From positions 6,877-33,099 of the forward strand of contig CAJOIF010000042.1 in NCBI GenBank assembly GCA_905234765.1: 26,223 bases of DNA, given 5' to 3'. The notes under the pieces are model-generated. The model made no database searches. It was not told the origin of the DNA and saw only the letters and a program-made list of their open reading frames with translations. Shown one piece after another: positions 12,817 through 22,316 of the stretch. Position numbers and translations under genes: made by a program. The first letter of the stretch is position 1. Every line of letters begins with the position of its first letter. The stretch comes from an uncultured Bacteroidales bacterium. Its GTDB lineage: Bacteria; Bacteroidota; Bacteroidia; Bacteroidales; F082.

Positions 12817-12903
12817 CATAGATACACTCACCTTTTTGTACATGTCATACCGACAGACGAAGGAAGGAGTGTATCTATGTGCGGAAAGGTTCGGTATGAC
12901 ATG
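12817..12903. repeat. Interleaved perfect inverted repeats overlapping the idi 3' end
   Basis: CATAGATACACTC (12817-12829) is matched by its complement GAGTGTATCTATG (12867-12879). CATGTCATACCGA (12841-12853) is matched by TCGGTATGACATG (12891-12903). The four 13-base arms are separated by 11, 13 and 11 bases and are interleaved, so the two stems cannot form together without a pseudoknot. The words resemble a dispersed intergenic repeat (TGTCATnCCGA...GTATCT) seen in many Bacteroidota. It encodes the last residues of Idi. Confidence 0.85.
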
Positions 12904-13420
12904 CCTTCAATACTTTAGCATGGCGTGTCATTTCCTCAAAGGTGATCTTGAACCATTCGGTGTAATGCTCTGGATAAAGTGTAATATCATTATCTAAGTC
13001 GTTGATGGTCATGTATTTCCACGATGCAACCTCTTCGGTGTTGATGATAGGGATGTCATCGCTCTTCCCGATGAAGACATGGTCGAATTCGTGTTCGGTG
13101 AGGCCTTCTCCGACGGGAGCCTTATATATAAAGGTGTAGACTTCGCGCATCTCGCAGCGCATTCCCATCTCTTCCCTGAGACGGCGTGCGGTGGCTTCAG
13201 CCAAGGTCTCACCGTCGCGAGGATGGCTGCAACAGGTGTTGGTCCATAGGCCTGGGGAGTGGTACTTGGAGAAAGCCCTTTGTTGCATAAGCAGTTCGCC
13301 CTTCGAGTTGAAGATGAAAATGGAAAACGCACGATGAAGATGAGGCTCAACGTGGGCCGCGTGTTTTTCCATCAGGCCGATGGGGTTGTCTTGCTCGTCG
13401 ACGAGGATGACCTGCTCCAT
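12875..13420 (-). CDS. idi: Isopentenyl-diphosphate delta-isomerase, type I
   Basis: Idi interconverts isopentenyl and dimethylallyl diphosphate for isoprenoid synthesis. The 181-residue protein carries a NUDIX-like fold. The catalytic cysteine is in NTCCSHPRDGE (C64, metal ligand H66), the NUDIX-type helix is EATARRLREEMGM, and the second catalytic glutamates are in GLTEHEFDHVF (E109 and E111). Metal-ligand histidines are near HVEPHLHRAFS. The C-terminal tail, ending CHTEPFRT, is encoded by the interleaved repeat 12817-12903, which seems to have supplied the stop codon. The ATG overlaps the ychF stop by one base (TAATG), so the two genes are translationally coupled. Confidence 0.95.
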   Translation of the reverse strand: MEQVILVDEQDNPIGLMEKHAAHVEPHLHRAFSIFIFNSKGELLMQQRAFSKYHSPGLWTNTCCSHPRDGETLAEATARRLREEMGMRCEMREVYTFIYKAPVGEGLTEHEFDHVFIGKSDDIPIINTEEVASWKYMTINDLDNDITLYPEHYTEWFKITFEEMTRHAKVLKACHTEPFRT

Positions 13421-14490
13421 TACACGTTGAATCTAATATTCAGAATGTCACCGTCTTGCACGACATAGGTCTTGCCTTCCACGCGGAACTTGCCCGCTTC
13501 CTTGACGGCAGCCTCAGAGCCATATTGCAGGAAGTCTTCCGTACTCATCACCTCGGCGCGGATGAAACCGCGTTGCAGGTCGCTGTGGATGGCACCGGCA
13601 GCGATGGGAGCGGTGTCGCCCACATGGATGGTCCAAGCTCTTGTTTCATCGGGACCGGTCGTGAAGAAGGAATGCAGGTTCAAGGTGTGGTAAGCGGTGC
13701 GCACCAGTTTGTTTACGCCAGGCTCGGTCAGGCCAGCGTCTTCCATGAAGAGGGCGCGGTCGTCGGCATCGAGTTCGGCGATTTCAGCTTCCAACTTGCC
13801 TGCGATGATCAGCATCTCTTGACCTTCCTTCAAGGCGGCTTTCACGGCCTCGGAATACTTGTTTCCCGTGGTGGCGGAGGCGTCGTCCACGTTGCAGACA
13901 TAGATGATGGGCTTGGCGGTGAGCAACTGGATGTCCTGCACAAACTTCTTGTCTTCCTCGGCCACTTTCGCATCGCGGGCATTGCCGAAATTCTCCAAAG
14001 TCTCTTTGTAAACGCTGAGCACGTCGAAGGCTTTCTTGTTGTCTTTCTCGCCGTTTTTCAGCAGTTTTTGCACACGTTCCAACTTGCGCGTGACCAAGTC
14101 GAGGTCGCGCACTTGAAGCTCAAGGTCAACGAGTTCCATGTCGCGGACAGGGTCGATGCTGCCTTCACTGTGGGGGATGTTGGGGTCATCGAAGCAGCGC
14201 AGCACGTGGATGAGGGCATCCATGGTCTGAACCTCGGCCAAGAGCTTGTTGCCCACACCCTGACCGCCTTTGCTCAATCCGGGCAAGTCGACAATCTCGA
14301 CCGTAGCGGGCACAATGCGCTTCGAGTGGGAGATGTTGTCGATTTTCTTGAGGCGGTCGTCCACCACCTCGCACATGCCGATGTTCGACTTCGAGGCAAA
14401 ACCGATTTCTGCCTTAGTGTTTGATATACAGTTGAATATAGTGGTCTTGCCAACGCTTGAAAGACCGATGATTCCGCAATTGAGTGCCAT
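13420..14490 (-). CDS. ychF: YchF-family (Obg-like) ATPase
   Basis: YchF is a conserved P-loop NTPase associated with ribosomes and stress responses that prefers ATP to GTP. The protein has 356 residues, near the usual length. G1 is GIIGLSSVGKTT (about residues 6-17), G3 is DLPGLSKGGQGVGNKLL, and the G4-like motif reads YVCNVDD instead of NKxD, consistent with relaxed base specificity. A coiled-coil insertion (around 125-190) precedes the C-terminal TGS domain containing TTGPDETRAWTIHVGDTAPIAAGAIHSDLQRGFIRAEV. It is followed by idi with a one-base overlap and has a -7 box 24 bases upstream. Confidence 0.96.
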   Translation of the reverse strand: MALNCGIIGLSSVGKTTIFNCISNTKAEIGFASKSNIGMCEVVDDRLKKIDNISHSKRIVPATVEIVDLPGLSKGGQGVGNKLLAEVQTMDALIHVLRCFDDPNIPHSEGSIDPVRDMELVDLELQVRDLDLVTRKLERVQKLLKNGEKDNKKAFDVLSVYKETLENFGNARDAKVAEEDKKFVQDIQLLTAKPIIYVCNVDDASATTGNKYSEAVKAALKEGQEMLIIAGKLEAEIAELDADDRALFMEDAGLTEPGVNKLVRTAYHTLNLHSFFTTGPDETRAWTIHVGDTAPIAAGAIHSDLQRGFIRAEVMSTEDFLQYGSEAAVKEAGKFRVEGKTYVVQDGDILNIRFNV

Positions 14491-14513
14491 GGTATTGAGT
14501 ATTAAATTGGTTG

Positions 14514-14521
14514 CAAAAATA
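14514..14521 (-). promoter_or_regulatory. ychF-idi promoter, -7 box TATTTTTG
   Basis: Minus-strand TATTTTTG followed by CAACC lies 24 bases before the ychF ATG and gives the unit its own start between PrsW and ychF. Confidence 0.6.
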
Positions 14522-14561
14522 GAAAAATCCTTGGATTCGACGAAACGCAGTGAGTCAATTA

Positions 14562-15353
14562 CTAGTTATCTCCCGCGTTCCAATCGATGCGCTTGTATTC
14601 GGAGTTGTAACCTATCATGTTGTTGTTGACTTCATTGTCAGGGTTGAAGCTGTTGGCTTCGGCTTGCAAACGCGAGTTCTCCTGTTGCTTGTTGATGTAT
14701 TTCAGGCCGAGTTTCCACAGTTTGATGTCGCCCCAAAGGAAGACGACATAAATGATGCTTCCGAGAAGTGGCAATACGTTGGAAATCATCAGTAACCAAT
14801 CGAAAAGACCGTGGGCGAGCATGGCCAAAAGCAACCCCGACCAAAGGTAAATACCGCGTTTCTCGGGATGGAACTTGGCCAAGGAGAGGAAGTAGCCCAT
14901 CACCACGCCAAAGAGGAAGTGACCCGGGACGGAGAGCAATGCCCGCACCACGCCGGTTTGGAAACCGTAGATGAACACGTATTGGATGTTCTCCACACAG
15001 GCGAATCCCAGTCCTATGAAAGAAGCATAGATGATGCCGTCAAAATATTCGTCGAAGTTCTTGTCGCGCCAGATGAAAATCATGAAAATCAGGAATTTGG
15101 AAAACTCTTCGGGGATGCCTGCTTCTAAGAATGCGCTAAAAAACACAGTATTTCCGAGAAAGGTGTCTCCCAATAAGCTATCAATTCCGGTCACAATTAG
15201 GATGTCCAAAGGGATGGCAATCATGCCGCCGATAAAGGCTTTGACAAGCGAGCCGACGGGCTCTTTCTGGTATTTGTCCTGCCGGTAGATGTAAATCATC
15301 AGAACCACTACAGGTAAAATGGCGATGCCTAATAAGAGAAGGTAATAGAGCAT
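14562..15353 (-). CDS. PrsW-family intramembrane metalloprotease
   Basis: This 263-residue membrane protein matches the PrsW/CPBP-like intramembrane protease group. PrsW of Bacillus cleaves an anti-sigma factor. The probable active-site elements are IPEEFSKF (E82, E83), [10 protein letters not shown] (E121), SVPGHFLFG (H145) and LAHGLFDW (H181). There are about seven hydrophobic segments, ending at about residue 210, then a hydrophilic tail of about 50 residues rich in Asn and Glu. The substrate is unknown. The gene is divergent from guaA and its stop is 71 bases before the ychF start. Confidence 0.88.
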   Translation of the reverse strand: MLYYLLLLGIAILPVVVLMIYIYRQDKYQKEPVGSLVKAFIGGMIAIPLDILIVTGIDSLLGDTFLGNTVFFSAFLEAGIPEEFSKFLIFMIFIWRDKNFDEYFDGIIYASFIGLGFACVENIQYVFIYGFQTGVVRALLSVPGHFLFGVVMGYFLSLAKFHPEKRGIYLWSGLLLAMLAHGLFDWLLMISNVLPLLGSIIYVVFLWGDIKLWKLGLKYINKQQENSRLQAEANSFNPDNEVNNNMIGYNSEYKRIDWNAGDN

Positions 15354-15370
15354 ATTTGGCTACTTTTCTG

Positions 15371-15378
15371 CAAAAGTA
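15371..15378 (-). promoter_or_regulatory. PrsW gene promoter, -7 box TACTTTTG
   Basis: Minus-strand TACTTTTG followed by CAG lies 17 bases before the ATG. It sits in an inverted repeat, CTACTTTT..AAAAGTAG (15360-15379), and is 24 bases from the divergent guaA box. Confidence 0.55.
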
Positions 15379-15402
15379 GAAAAATTATCTATGAAAAAAG
15401 CC

Positions 15403-15410
15403 TATCTTTG
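15403..15410 (+). promoter_or_regulatory. guaA promoter, -7 box TATCTTTG
   Basis: TATCTTTG followed by C lies 16 bases before the ATG at 15427. The upstream in-frame ATG at 15391 would put this box inside the coding sequence, which argues for the start at 15427. Confidence 0.6.
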
Positions 15411-15426
15411 CGCAAAATTTTCGTCT

Positions 15427-17001
15427 ATGCAAGAAATGATTCTCATCCTTGACTTTGGCTCGCAGGTGACCCAGCTTATCGGCCGTCGCCTACGCGAACT
15501 GAATGTCTATTGCGAAATTCATCCCTACAACAAGATTCCAGCCATCGGACCCAATGTGAAAGGTGTGATTCTCAGCGGCAGTCCGTTCTCGGTGCGTGAT
15601 GCGAAAGCTCCGTTTGCCAACCTGTCGGACATCAAGGGCAAGTTGCCTCTGCTCGGCATCTGCTATGGTGCACAGTTCATCGCTCAGCATTATGGAGGTG
15701 AGGTTAAGGGATCCGTTGCACGCGAATATGGACGTGCTAAGTTGCATTTGCTGGATTTGAGCAGTTTGATGTGGCTGGGTGTGGATGATGACTCTCAAGT
15801 ATGGATGAGTCATGGTGACACAATTACGAAGCTCCCTGAAAATGCGCGTGCCATTGCTTGTACCGATGATGTGTTTTTTGCTGCATACAAGATCGATGGG
15901 GAAGAGACATATGCTGTGCAGTTCCATCCCGAGGTGTTCCATACTGAAGACGGAAAACAGATGTTGGAGAATTTCGCGATCAGAATTTGCGGCTGCAAGG
16001 GTGACTGGACTCCTGATTCGTTTATTGACAATACTGTGGCAAGTCTGAAGAAGCAGCTGGGCGACGACAAGGTCATTCTTGGCCTCTCGGGTGGTGTCGA
16101 CAGCACCGTGGCCGCTGTGTTGCTCAACAAGGCGATAGGCCAGCACCTGACTTGCATCTTCGTCGATAACGGCCTGCTCCGCAAGAACGAGTTTGAGGAA
16201 GTCCTTGATTCTTATAAGGAAATGGGAATCAACGTGATAGGTGTCCATTCAGGATCTTTGTTCCTTGAAAAGTTGAAAGGCGTCACCGACCCAGAGGCCA
16301 AGCGCAAGGCCATAGGCTCCACGTTTATTGATGTATTTGACGCTGAAGCGCAGAAGATTGAAGGCGCGCGTTGGCTCGCCCAAGGCACCATTTATCCTGA
16401 TGTCATCGAGAGTGTGAGCGTCAACGGGCCGAGTTGCAAGATCAAGTCGCATCACAATGTGGGTGGCCTGCCCGAGAAGATGAACCTGAAGATTGTGGAG
16501 CCGCTGCGTTCGCTCTTCAAGGACGAGGTGCGCCGTGTGGGTCGCGCTTTGGGCATCAAGCGCGAGTTGATCGGAAGGCATCCTTTCCCAGGACCGAGTT
16601 TGGGTATTCGCATCTTGGGTGAAGTCACCGAAGAAAAACTCCGCATCCTGCGTGAGGCTGATGACATCTTCATCAAAGGCTTGCGCAACTGGCCTTGCGA
16701 GTTGCCGAGTGCGTCCTATCCCAACGAGATGGCCGACAACCTCTACGACAGTATCTGGCAAGCAGGCACCATCCTGTTGCCAGTGAAGTCGGTCGGCGTG
16801 ATGGGTGACGAGAGGAGTTATGAGTACACCATCGCCCTCCGCGCGGTTATCTCCACCGATGGCATGACTGCCGACTGGGTGCATCTGCCTTACGAATTTA
16901 TGGCCAAGGTGTCGAACGACATTATTAATAAGGTGAAAGGTGTCAATCGCGTGTGCTATGACATTTCGTCGAAGCCGCCAGCGACAATTGAATGGGAGTA
17001 A
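15427..17001 (+). CDS. guaA: GMP synthase (glutamine-hydrolysing)
   Basis: GuaA converts XMP to GMP in purine synthesis using glutamine and ATP. With the start at 15427 the protein has 524 residues, a standard length. The N-terminal class I amidotransferase has the triad C79 (GICYGAQF), H167 and E169 (FHPEV). The ATP-pyrophosphatase P-loop is [10 protein letters not shown] from S221, and the C-terminal dimerisation domain ends PPATIEWE. The upstream ATG at 15391 is in frame but spans the -7 box. The gene starts a co-oriented unit with the LysM/PBP fusion (stop to next ATG 18 bases) and the MORN lipoprotein. Confidence 0.97.
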   Translation: MQEMILILDFGSQVTQLIGRRLRELNVYCEIHPYNKIPAIGPNVKGVILSGSPFSVRDAKAPFANLSDIKGKLPLLGICYGAQFIAQHYGGEVKGSVAREYGRAKLHLLDLSSLMWLGVDDDSQVWMSHGDTITKLPENARAIACTDDVFFAAYKIDGEETYAVQFHPEVFHTEDGKQMLENFAIRICGCKGDWTPDSFIDNTVASLKKQLGDDKVILGLSGGVDSTVAAVLLNKAIGQHLTCIFVDNGLLRKNEFEEVLDSYKEMGINVIGVHSGSLFLEKLKGVTDPEAKRKAIGSTFIDVFDAEAQKIEGARWLAQGTIYPDVIESVSVNGPSCKIKSHHNVGGLPEKMNLKIVEPLRSLFKDEVRRVGRALGIKRELIGRHPFPGPSLGIRILGEVTEEKLRILREADDIFIKGLRNWPCELPSASYPNEMADNLYDSIWQAGTILLPVKSVGVMGDERSYEYTIALRAVISTDGMTADWVHLPYEFMAKVSNDIINKVKGVNRVCYDISSKPPATIEWE

Positions 17002-17019
17002 TTGAAAATCAATAAGATA

Positions 17020-19572
17020 ATGAAGAAAATATTCATCCTGATATGTTTCCTGTTTGGCCTTTTGTTTTCGGGTAACCTGAAAGCTCAGGCACCGATTGAG
17101 CGATCCAAAAACATTACCAAAATTGGAGGCAAGGAGTATTACCTGCACAGTGTGAAGTCGGGACAGACGCTTTATAGTATCTCGAAGGTTTATAACGTCT
17201 CCATCGAGGAAATCGAAAAGCTGAATCCCGATGTGAAGAAAGACGGCTTGAAAACGGGTCATGTGTTGGGTATCCCAGTGCGTCCTCTGCCAGAACAGAA
17301 GGTAGAGGAACCCGTTGTGGTACAGCCAGAACCCAAACCTGTTATTGAAGAACCTAAACCAGAGCCTGTTCCAGAGCCCGAACCGATAGTTGAAGAGCCA
17401 GAGCCCGAACCTGTTATAGAAGAGCCTATTCCTGAACCAGAGCCGATAATTGAGGAACCAGAACCTAAACCTATTATAGAGGAGCCTATTCCAGAGCCCG
17501 AACCGATAATCGAGGAACCGGAACCCGTTGTTGAAGAGCCGGAACCTGAGCCTATAATAGAGGAGCCTGTAATGGAACTAGAACCGATAGTCGAAGAGCC
17601 GGAACCTGAACCTATTATAGAGGAGCCTATTCCAGAGTCAGAGCCTGTCATTGAGGAGCCTGTCCCAGAACCGGAACCGATTATCGAAGAACCAGAACCA
17701 GAGCCGATTATTGAAGAGCCTGAACCCATTATCGAAGAAATTGAACCTGTTGTAGAAGAGCCTGAGTCGATAGTGGAAGAACAGGAACCTGAGCCAGTGA
17801 CGGTGAAAGTAGGAGGGCGTCATACCGTTCAACCCAACGAGGACCTATACGACATCGCCAAACTCTATGGCATCGACATCGCTGATTTCAAGGCGATTAA
17901 TCCTGGCATAAGCAATGAGCCTTTCGCTGGGATGTACGTTCGTGTGCCGGACATTGTGAACGAGAACGATTATATTGTCCATAAATGTGAATACAACGAA
18001 CGCACGGCATCCCTGCTGAAACGTTGGAAAGTCAAGGAAAGCGAGTTCCGTGCCTTGAATATTTCAGTCGGAACACATGTGTTTGTCAATCAAATTGTTA
18101 TGATTCCAATTCGGCCTGTAAAGTCGGAGCGGGAACCAGTCGAAGAGCCGCAAGTGGAGGTAGTGGAAGAGCCGGTGCAACCGCAGGAGGCACCCGTGGC
18201 GACAGAGGAGCCTGAACCATCGCAGGAAGTTCCTGTTGCGATAGAAGAACCAGCCATTATTTACAGTGAGCCGGTGCCCACTCCTGAGTGCTATTCCGAC
18301 CCTGACAACGCCTATCGGCGTTACAAGGTGGCGTTGTTGGTGCCGCTTTATCTCAATGAAGTGAGTGGTCTCGACATTGCTAAAGGCCAAAAAGCGCGTC
18401 CTCTTTCGTTTCTGCCGTTTTACGAAGGTTTTATGATGGCCGTTGAACAAATGGTGGAAGAGGAAGACTTGAAACTGGACTTGACTGTTTTGGATGTCAC
18501 CGATAATGTGAGTACTGCTCAAAATGCTTTGGAAAAAATTGAACGTCAGCACTTTGATATGATTATTGGCCCGTTCTTCGGCAAATCGTTTGCTATCATA
18601 GAGGAGTATGCCAAGGCGCATGACATCCTTGTGGTGAACCCGCTTTCGACCCGAAACGAAGTCGTTGAAGGCAACTCCAATGTCATCAAGTTGAAACCTT
18701 CTCCGAACGGACAGATTCTCGACATTGCTTATTTGGTGCGCAACCATTACCCCAATGCCAACGTGTTCATTCTCAGCCGCGAAAAAGTAGCCGACTCATT
18801 GTTTTTGTCACGTTTGGAGAGTGAGTTGAACATCGCCGTCAATGATGAGGTGACCGTTGAGGGAAGCGACTTCCTTCAATATGCTCGTGAGGAAAGTCAA
18901 CGTTTGAAAATGGGGAGCCGTATGGTGTCGACCATCACCGTGGAAGGTCAAGTGTACTCCACCAACGATTTGAAAGACGGTGCCGTAGGCCGAGTGGTGC
19001 TTTCCAATCTTGTACATCGTTATGAATACAATTCGGAGAACATCCGTTCGTTGCTTTCGCAATTGTCGGGCGTGCGTGACAACGTCATTATCGCTTACGG
19101 GGATGACAACGTGTTTGCCACCCAGGTGCTCAATACACTGAAGAAAGAAGCCGACCGATTCCCCATCATTTTGGTCTGCGCCCCCGATTGGACGAAATTC
19201 GAGAAGCTTCTTGTGGATAATTTGCTGCAAATGAACGCCATATATCTTACTGATAATTTCGTGGATTATCGCAGCGATGAGGCCAAACGCTTTGTCATGG
19301 ATTTTAGGCAGAAATATGCCGTTGAGCCTCAAAATTACGCCTTTGAGGGTTACGATGTGGCGCGTTATTTCCTGACAGCCTTGATGCGTTATGGTAGTGG
19401 GATGAAGGAGTGTCTGCCTTATTTCACGATGCCGATGCTCCATACGAGCTACCATTTCATGCAAAAGGGGATGGGCGATGGTCTTGAAAATCAGAATTGG
19501 ATTATGTACCAATATGACAATCAAGAAGTTGAACTTGTTCCAATCAATCCTTTCAAAAAGCCCGTGGAATGA
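17020..19572 (+). CDS. LysM cell-wall-binding protein fused to a type 1 periplasmic-binding-protein domain
   Basis: The 850-residue exported protein (signal [23 protein letters not shown]) has LysM domains at about residues 40-87 ([20 protein letters not shown]), 264-311 ([19 protein letters not shown]) and 316-365 (more divergent). A roughly 170-residue Pro/Glu-rich region of PEP-I-(I/V)-EEP repeats lies between the first two. After a second acidic linker, residues about 430-850 form a class 1 periplasmic-binding fold beginning [16 protein letters not shown]. LysM should bind peptidoglycan; the binding-fold ligand is unknown and could be regulatory as in LpoA. An in-frame TTG at 17002 is possible but ATG 17020 precedes a clean signal peptide. 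It overlaps the next gene by four bases. Confidence 0.88.
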   Translation: MKKIFILICFLFGLLFSGNLKAQAPIERSKNITKIGGKEYYLHSVKSGQTLYSISKVYNVSIEEIEKLNPDVKKDGLKTGHVLGIPVRPLPEQKVEEPVVVQPEPKPVIEEPKPEPVPEPEPIVEEPEPEPVIEEPIPEPEPIIEEPEPKPIIEEPIPEPEPIIEEPEPVVEEPEPEPIIEEPVMELEPIVEEPEPEPIIEEPIPESEPVIEEPVPEPEPIIEEPEPEPIIEEPEPIIEEIEPVVEEPESIVEEQEPEPVTVKVGGRHTVQPNEDLYDIAKLYGIDIADFKAINPGISNEPFAGMYVRVPDIVNENDYIVHKCEYNERTASLLKRWKVKESEFRALNISVGTHVFVNQIVMIPIRPVKSEREPVEEPQVEVVEEPVQPQEAPVATEEPEPSQEVPVAIEEPAIIYSEPVPTPECYSDPDNAYRRYKVALLVPLYLNEVSGLDIAKGQKARPLSFLPFYEGFMMAVEQMVEEEDLKLDLTVLDVTDNVSTAQNALEKIERQHFDMIIGPFFGKSFAIIEEYAKAHDILVVNPLSTRNEVVEGNSNVIKLKPSPNGQILDIAYLVRNHYPNANVFILSREKVADSLFLSRLESELNIAVNDEVTVEGSDFLQYAREESQRLKMGSRMVSTITVEGQVYSTNDLKDGAVGRVVLSNLVHRYEYNSENIRSLLSQLSGVRDNVIIAYGDDNVFATQVLNTLKKEADRFPIILVCAPDWTKFEKLLVDNLLQMNAIYLTDNFVDYRSDEAKRFVMDFRQKYAVEPQNYAFEGYDVARYFLTALMRYGSGMKECLPYFTMPMLHTSYHFMQKGMGDGLENQNWIMYQYDNQEVELVPINPFKKPVE
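17320..17790 (+). repeat. Coding tandem repeat, Pro-Glu-rich spacer in the LysM protein
   Basis: Degenerate units encoding PEP(I/V)IEEPEP-type motifs repeat about fifteen times between the first two LysM domains. Third positions vary, indicating selection on the protein. It is a rigid acidic spacer, and a likely place for copy-number variation between strains. Confidence 0.8.
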
Positions 19573-20222
19573 AGAAACAATGTCTTTTTCTCGTCGCGGC
19601 ATGGCTGATTTTATTGGCCGCCTGTAACAGCAACGTGAAAAAATCCTATTGGGAAAATGGCAAGCTGAAGTCGGAGTTGCACTATGCCGATGGCAAGTTG
19701 AACGGTGAGTGCCGTTGGTATTACGCCAATGGTCAGCCTTTGATGCAGGTGGCTTATGTCAATGACCAAAAAGAAGGCCTTTCACAGCGTTGGCATGAGA
19801 ATGGGCAATTGGAGACGGAATGCTGGTATCGTCACGATACACTCGACAGCCTGAGCCGTTCCTATTCGGAAAAAGGCGTGTTGGTGGCTGAAGCGTATTA
19901 TTCTCATGGTGAGCTCGACGGTCCTTACAAGAAGTGGCACGAAAACGGCCAGCTTTTCTATGACGGACAATATGCCGATGGCATGATGGACGGGTCGTGG
20001 TTGATATTCTATCCTGATGGGCAGTTGGCATCGAAGGCCAGATACGATAAAGGTTGCGGCAAACAGACCGGCTACAACGAAGAAGGCTGTGTCATTTTTG
20101 AAGTGACGTATCGTGACAATCTGAAGCAGGGTCGGGAAGTGCGATATGCTCCCAATGGAACTATTCTGCAAGTGATTGAATATGAGAATGGTAAAAAAGT
20201 GGAAGAACCAAAAGAACCGTAA
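19569..20222 (+). CDS. MORN-repeat (YwqK-like) lipoprotein
   Basis: This 217-residue lipoprotein has the signal [19 protein letters not shown] with lipid-attached C19. It then has repeated MORN-type units of the pattern W/YxNGxLxxExxYxxGxxxGxxxxW, such as [26 protein letters not shown] and [26 protein letters not shown]. Homologues are often auto-annotated as YwqK-family antitoxins, but no toxin gene is adjacent and a structural or surface role is as likely. The ATG overlaps the LysM-PBP stop by four bases, so the two exported proteins are translationally coupled and may work together at the cell envelope. No clear terminator is seen in 20223-20290. Confidence 0.85.
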   Translation: MKKQCLFLVAAWLILLAACNSNVKKSYWENGKLKSELHYADGKLNGECRWYYANGQPLMQVAYVNDQKEGLSQRWHENGQLETECWYRHDTLDSLSRSYSEKGVLVAEAYYSHGELDGPYKKWHENGQLFYDGQYADGMMDGSWLIFYPDGQLASKARYDKGCGKQTGYNEEGCVIFEVTYRDNLKQGREVRYAPNGTILQVIEYENGKKVEEPKEP

Positions 20223-20264
20223 AAAAATGTTTCTGCTGGAAAGGGGAGAAAATATTTTGCATAA

Positions 20265-20298
20265 TTTGGAAATTGTTCAAATAAAAGTCCTACCTTTG
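20265..20298 (+). promoter_or_regulatory. gdhA promoter (TTTG, then TACCTTTG)
   Basis: TTTG at 20265-20268 and TACCTTTG at 20291-20298 (followed by C) are separated by 22 bases. A 64-base leader precedes the ATG at 20363. Confidence 0.65.
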
Positions 20299-20362
20299 CA
20301 CCGTTTTACCAATTGAAGCAAACTTTCTAACCAACAAATAAACCTTTAATTAAAGTCAAAAA

Positions 20363-21706
20363 ATGAAAGTAAACGAAATTATGACCGCTCTGGAAGCCAA
20401 GCATCCAGGCGAGAATGAGTACCTGCAAGCAGTGCGCGAAGTGCTCGAAAGCATCGAAGAAGTCTACAACCAGCATCCTGAGTTCGAGAAGGCCAAGATC
20501 GTCGAAAGACTCGTTGAGCCCGATCGTATCTTCACGTTCCGCGTGACTTGGGTTGACCGCAACGGCGAAGTTCAGACGAACCTCGGCTACCGCGTTCAGT
20601 ACAACGCCGCCCTCGGCGCTTACAAAGGTGGTCTCCGTTTCCACAAGGCCGTCAACGTCTCCATGCTGAAGTTCTTGGGCTTCGAGCAAATCTTCAAGAA
20701 CTCTCTGACCATGCTGCCTCTCGGCGGTGGTAAGGGTGGTTCCGACTTCGATCCGGTTGGTAAGACTGACGAAGAGATCATGCGTTTCTGCCAAGCTTTC
20801 ATGTATGAACTTTGGAGAAACATTGGTCCCGACCAAGACAGCCCCGCTGGTGACGTCGGTGTCGGTGGCCGTGAGATCGGTTACATGTACGGCATGTACA
20901 AGAAGCTCGCTCGCGAGCACAGCACTGGCGCTCTGACCGGCAAGAGCTATGGCTGGGGTGGTTCTCTGATCCGTCCCGAAGCCACTGGTTTCGGCGCCAT
21001 CTACTATGTCGAGCGCATGGTGAAGCAGACTGGTGACAAGATGGAAGGCAAGCGCATTGCCCTCTCCGGCTTCGGTAACGTGGCTTGGGGTGCTGCCATC
21101 AAGGCCACCGAGCTTGGCGCTAAGGTTGTTGCCCTGTCAGGTCCCGACGGCGTGTGCGAACTGCCCAACGGTATCGACAAGGAAATGATCGACTACATGC
21201 TGGAGATGCGTGCCTCCAACCGTAACAAGGTTGAAGACATGGCCACCAAGTTCCCTGGCAAGGCCGTCTTCACTCCTGGCAAGAAGGCTTGGATGGTGAA
21301 GTGCGACATCGCTTGCCCCTGCGCTTTCCAGAACGAGCTGGCTGAAGCCGATGCAAAGGAACTGATCGCCAATGGCGTGAAGTACGTTGCTGAGGTCTCC
21401 AACATGGGTTGCCAACCCGCTGCTATCGCCGCTTTCCAAGCCGCCAAGATCCCGTTCGGTCCTGGTAAGGCTGTGAACGCTGGTGGTGTTGCCACCTCTG
21501 GCCTCGAAATCTGCCAGAACGCCGAGCACCGCAACTGGACCGCTGAAGAGGTTGACAAGAACCTCCACACCATCATGAACAACATTTATGACATGTGCGT
21601 CCAGTATGGTAAGCAAGCCGATGGTACCATCAACTACGTGAAAGGTGCCAATATCGCTGGCTTCATGCGCGTTGCCAACGCCATGCTTGCTCAGGGTATC
21701 ATCTAA
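20363..21706 (+). CDS. gdhA: Glutamate dehydrogenase, hexameric family (probably NADP-dependent)
   Basis: GdhA reversibly aminates 2-oxoglutarate to glutamate and is the main ammonia-assimilation route in many gut Bacteroidota. The 447-residue length is typical. Substrate-site lysines are in GAYKGGLRFH (K88) and GGGKGGSDFDP (K124), the Rossmann segment is SGFGNVAWGAA, and CPCAFQNE follows. Coenzyme choice is inferred from the 450-residue family and not tested. The codon use is strongly biased (few rare codons, preferred C in third positions), fitting an abundant enzyme. It has its own promoter and a clean terminator. Confidence 0.97.
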   Translation: MKVNEIMTALEAKHPGENEYLQAVREVLESIEEVYNQHPEFEKAKIVERLVEPDRIFTFRVTWVDRNGEVQTNLGYRVQYNAALGAYKGGLRFHKAVNVSMLKFLGFEQIFKNSLTMLPLGGGKGGSDFDPVGKTDEEIMRFCQAFMYELWRNIGPDQDSPAGDVGVGGREIGYMYGMYKKLAREHSTGALTGKSYGWGGSLIRPEATGFGAIYYVERMVKQTGDKMEGKRIALSGFGNVAWGAAIKATELGAKVVALSGPDGVCELPNGIDKEMIDYMLEMRASNRNKVEDMATKFPGKAVFTPGKKAWMVKCDIACPCAFQNELAEADAKELIANGVKYVAEVSNMGCQPAAIAAFQAAKIPFGPGKAVNAGGVATSGLEICQNAEHRNWTAEEVDKNLHTIMNNIYDMCVQYGKQADGTINYVKGANIAGFMRVANAMLAQGII

Positions 21707-21727
21707 TCCCAGAGTTCAAAGGTTTTT

Positions 21728-21759
21728 GCAAGGCGGCCAATCGGCCGCCTTGCTTTTTT
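21728..21759 (+). terminator. gdhA rho-independent terminator
   Basis: GCAAGGCGGCC, loop AATC and GGCCGCCTTGC form a perfect 11-base-pair stem followed by six T. Confidence 0.95.
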
Positions 21760-21764
21760 AAGGT

Positions 21765-21783
21765 CCTTGAGCCTGTCGAAAGG
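21765..21783. repeat. Short REP-like word (CCTTGAGCCTGTCGAAAGG)
   Basis: The word contains TGAGCCTGTCGAAAGG, the complement of the TTCGACAGGCTCA core found widely in bacterial intergenic repeats. Only one copy is seen here, between the gdhA terminator and the NUDIX gene. A decayed element is possible. Confidence 0.4.
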
Positions 21784-21804
21784 CCGTACCAAACAAATCA
21801 GTAA

Positions 21805-22275
21805 ATGAAACAAACGACATTGTGTTATCTTGAACGCGGCTCGCAATACCTCATGCTGCATCGCACCAAGAAGAAAAACGACCTCAACCACGACAAATGG
21901 CTCGGCGTGGGCGGCAAGTTTGAGGAAGGGGAGAGTCCCGAAGACTGTATGCTGCGCGAGGTGTGGGAGGAAACGGGCTTCACCGTCACGAAATGGCGCT
22001 ATTGCGGCATCGTCACCTTTGTACACAACATCTACGACGACGAGCATATGCACATCTTTGTTTGCACCGACTGGACCGGCGACCAAATCGTCTGCAACGA
22101 GGGCGACCTCGAATGGATTGAGAAACAACGCCTGCTGGAACTCACCATGTGGGAAGGCGACAAGATATTCCTGCGCCTCATCGACGACCATAGGCCTTTC
22201 TTCTCGCTGAAATTGACCTACGAATACGACACGTTGAAAGAGGCGGTATTGGATGGGAAAAAGCTGGAACTTTAA
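21805..22275 (+). CDS. NUDIX hydrolase, 8-oxo-dGTP diphosphatase-like
   Basis: The 156-residue protein has a perfect NUDIX box, G37-x5-E43-x7-R51-E52-V-x-E55-E56-x-G58-F (GGKFEEGESPEDCMLREVWEETGF region). The N-terminal segment TTLCYLERGSQYLMLHRTKKKND is characteristic of MutT-like 8-oxo-dGTP diphosphatases. The latter half is HIFVCTDWTGDQIVCNEGDLEWIEKQRL. The substrate specificity is not certain: other oxidised or non-canonical nucleotides fit equally. It follows gdhA beyond a terminator with no clear promoter box and converges on the Fic gene. Confidence 0.9.
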   Translation: MKQTTLCYLERGSQYLMLHRTKKKNDLNHDKWLGVGGKFEEGESPEDCMLREVWEETGFTVTKWRYCGIVTFVHNIYDDEHMHIFVCTDWTGDQIVCNEGDLEWIEKQRLLELTMWEGDKIFLRLIDDHRPFFSLKLTYEYDTLKEAVLDGKKLEL

Positions 22276-22291
22276 GGTTGAGTTCGAGAAA

Positions 22292-22316
22292 GCAATGTGC
22301 AAATTTTGCAAATTGC
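22292..22316. other. Convergent-gene hairpin between NUDIX and fic
   Basis: GCAATGTGCAAA is followed by one base and TTTGCAAATTGC, pairing at 11 of 12 positions. It overlaps the Fic stop codon region. It lacks a T-run, so it is only a possible transcription end signal. Confidence 0.45.

Noticed and set aside
13456..14424. Long open frame on the plus strand (322 codons)
   Set aside because: It is antisense to the complete ychF gene, with no family resemblance or promoter; it is a shadow of biased codon use.
15391..15426. Upstream in-frame starts of guaA (15391), the ATPase (7928) and der (26222)
   Set aside because: Each extension crosses a TAnnTTTG promoter box, and the shorter starts give family-typical N-termini.
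16249..17262. Long open frame on the minus strand (337 codons)
   Set aside because: It lies antisense to guaA and the LysM gene and encodes a low-complexity product without recognisable domains.
17259..17729. Gly/Ser-rich reading frame, and possible CRISPR or satellite repeats
   Set aside because: These are the antisense and DNA-level image of the Pro-Glu protein repeat; units are irregular and there are no spacers.
19569..20222. YwqK-type antitoxin assignment
   Set aside because: MORN repeats and a lipoprotein signal are clear, but no toxin-like partner is adjacent.
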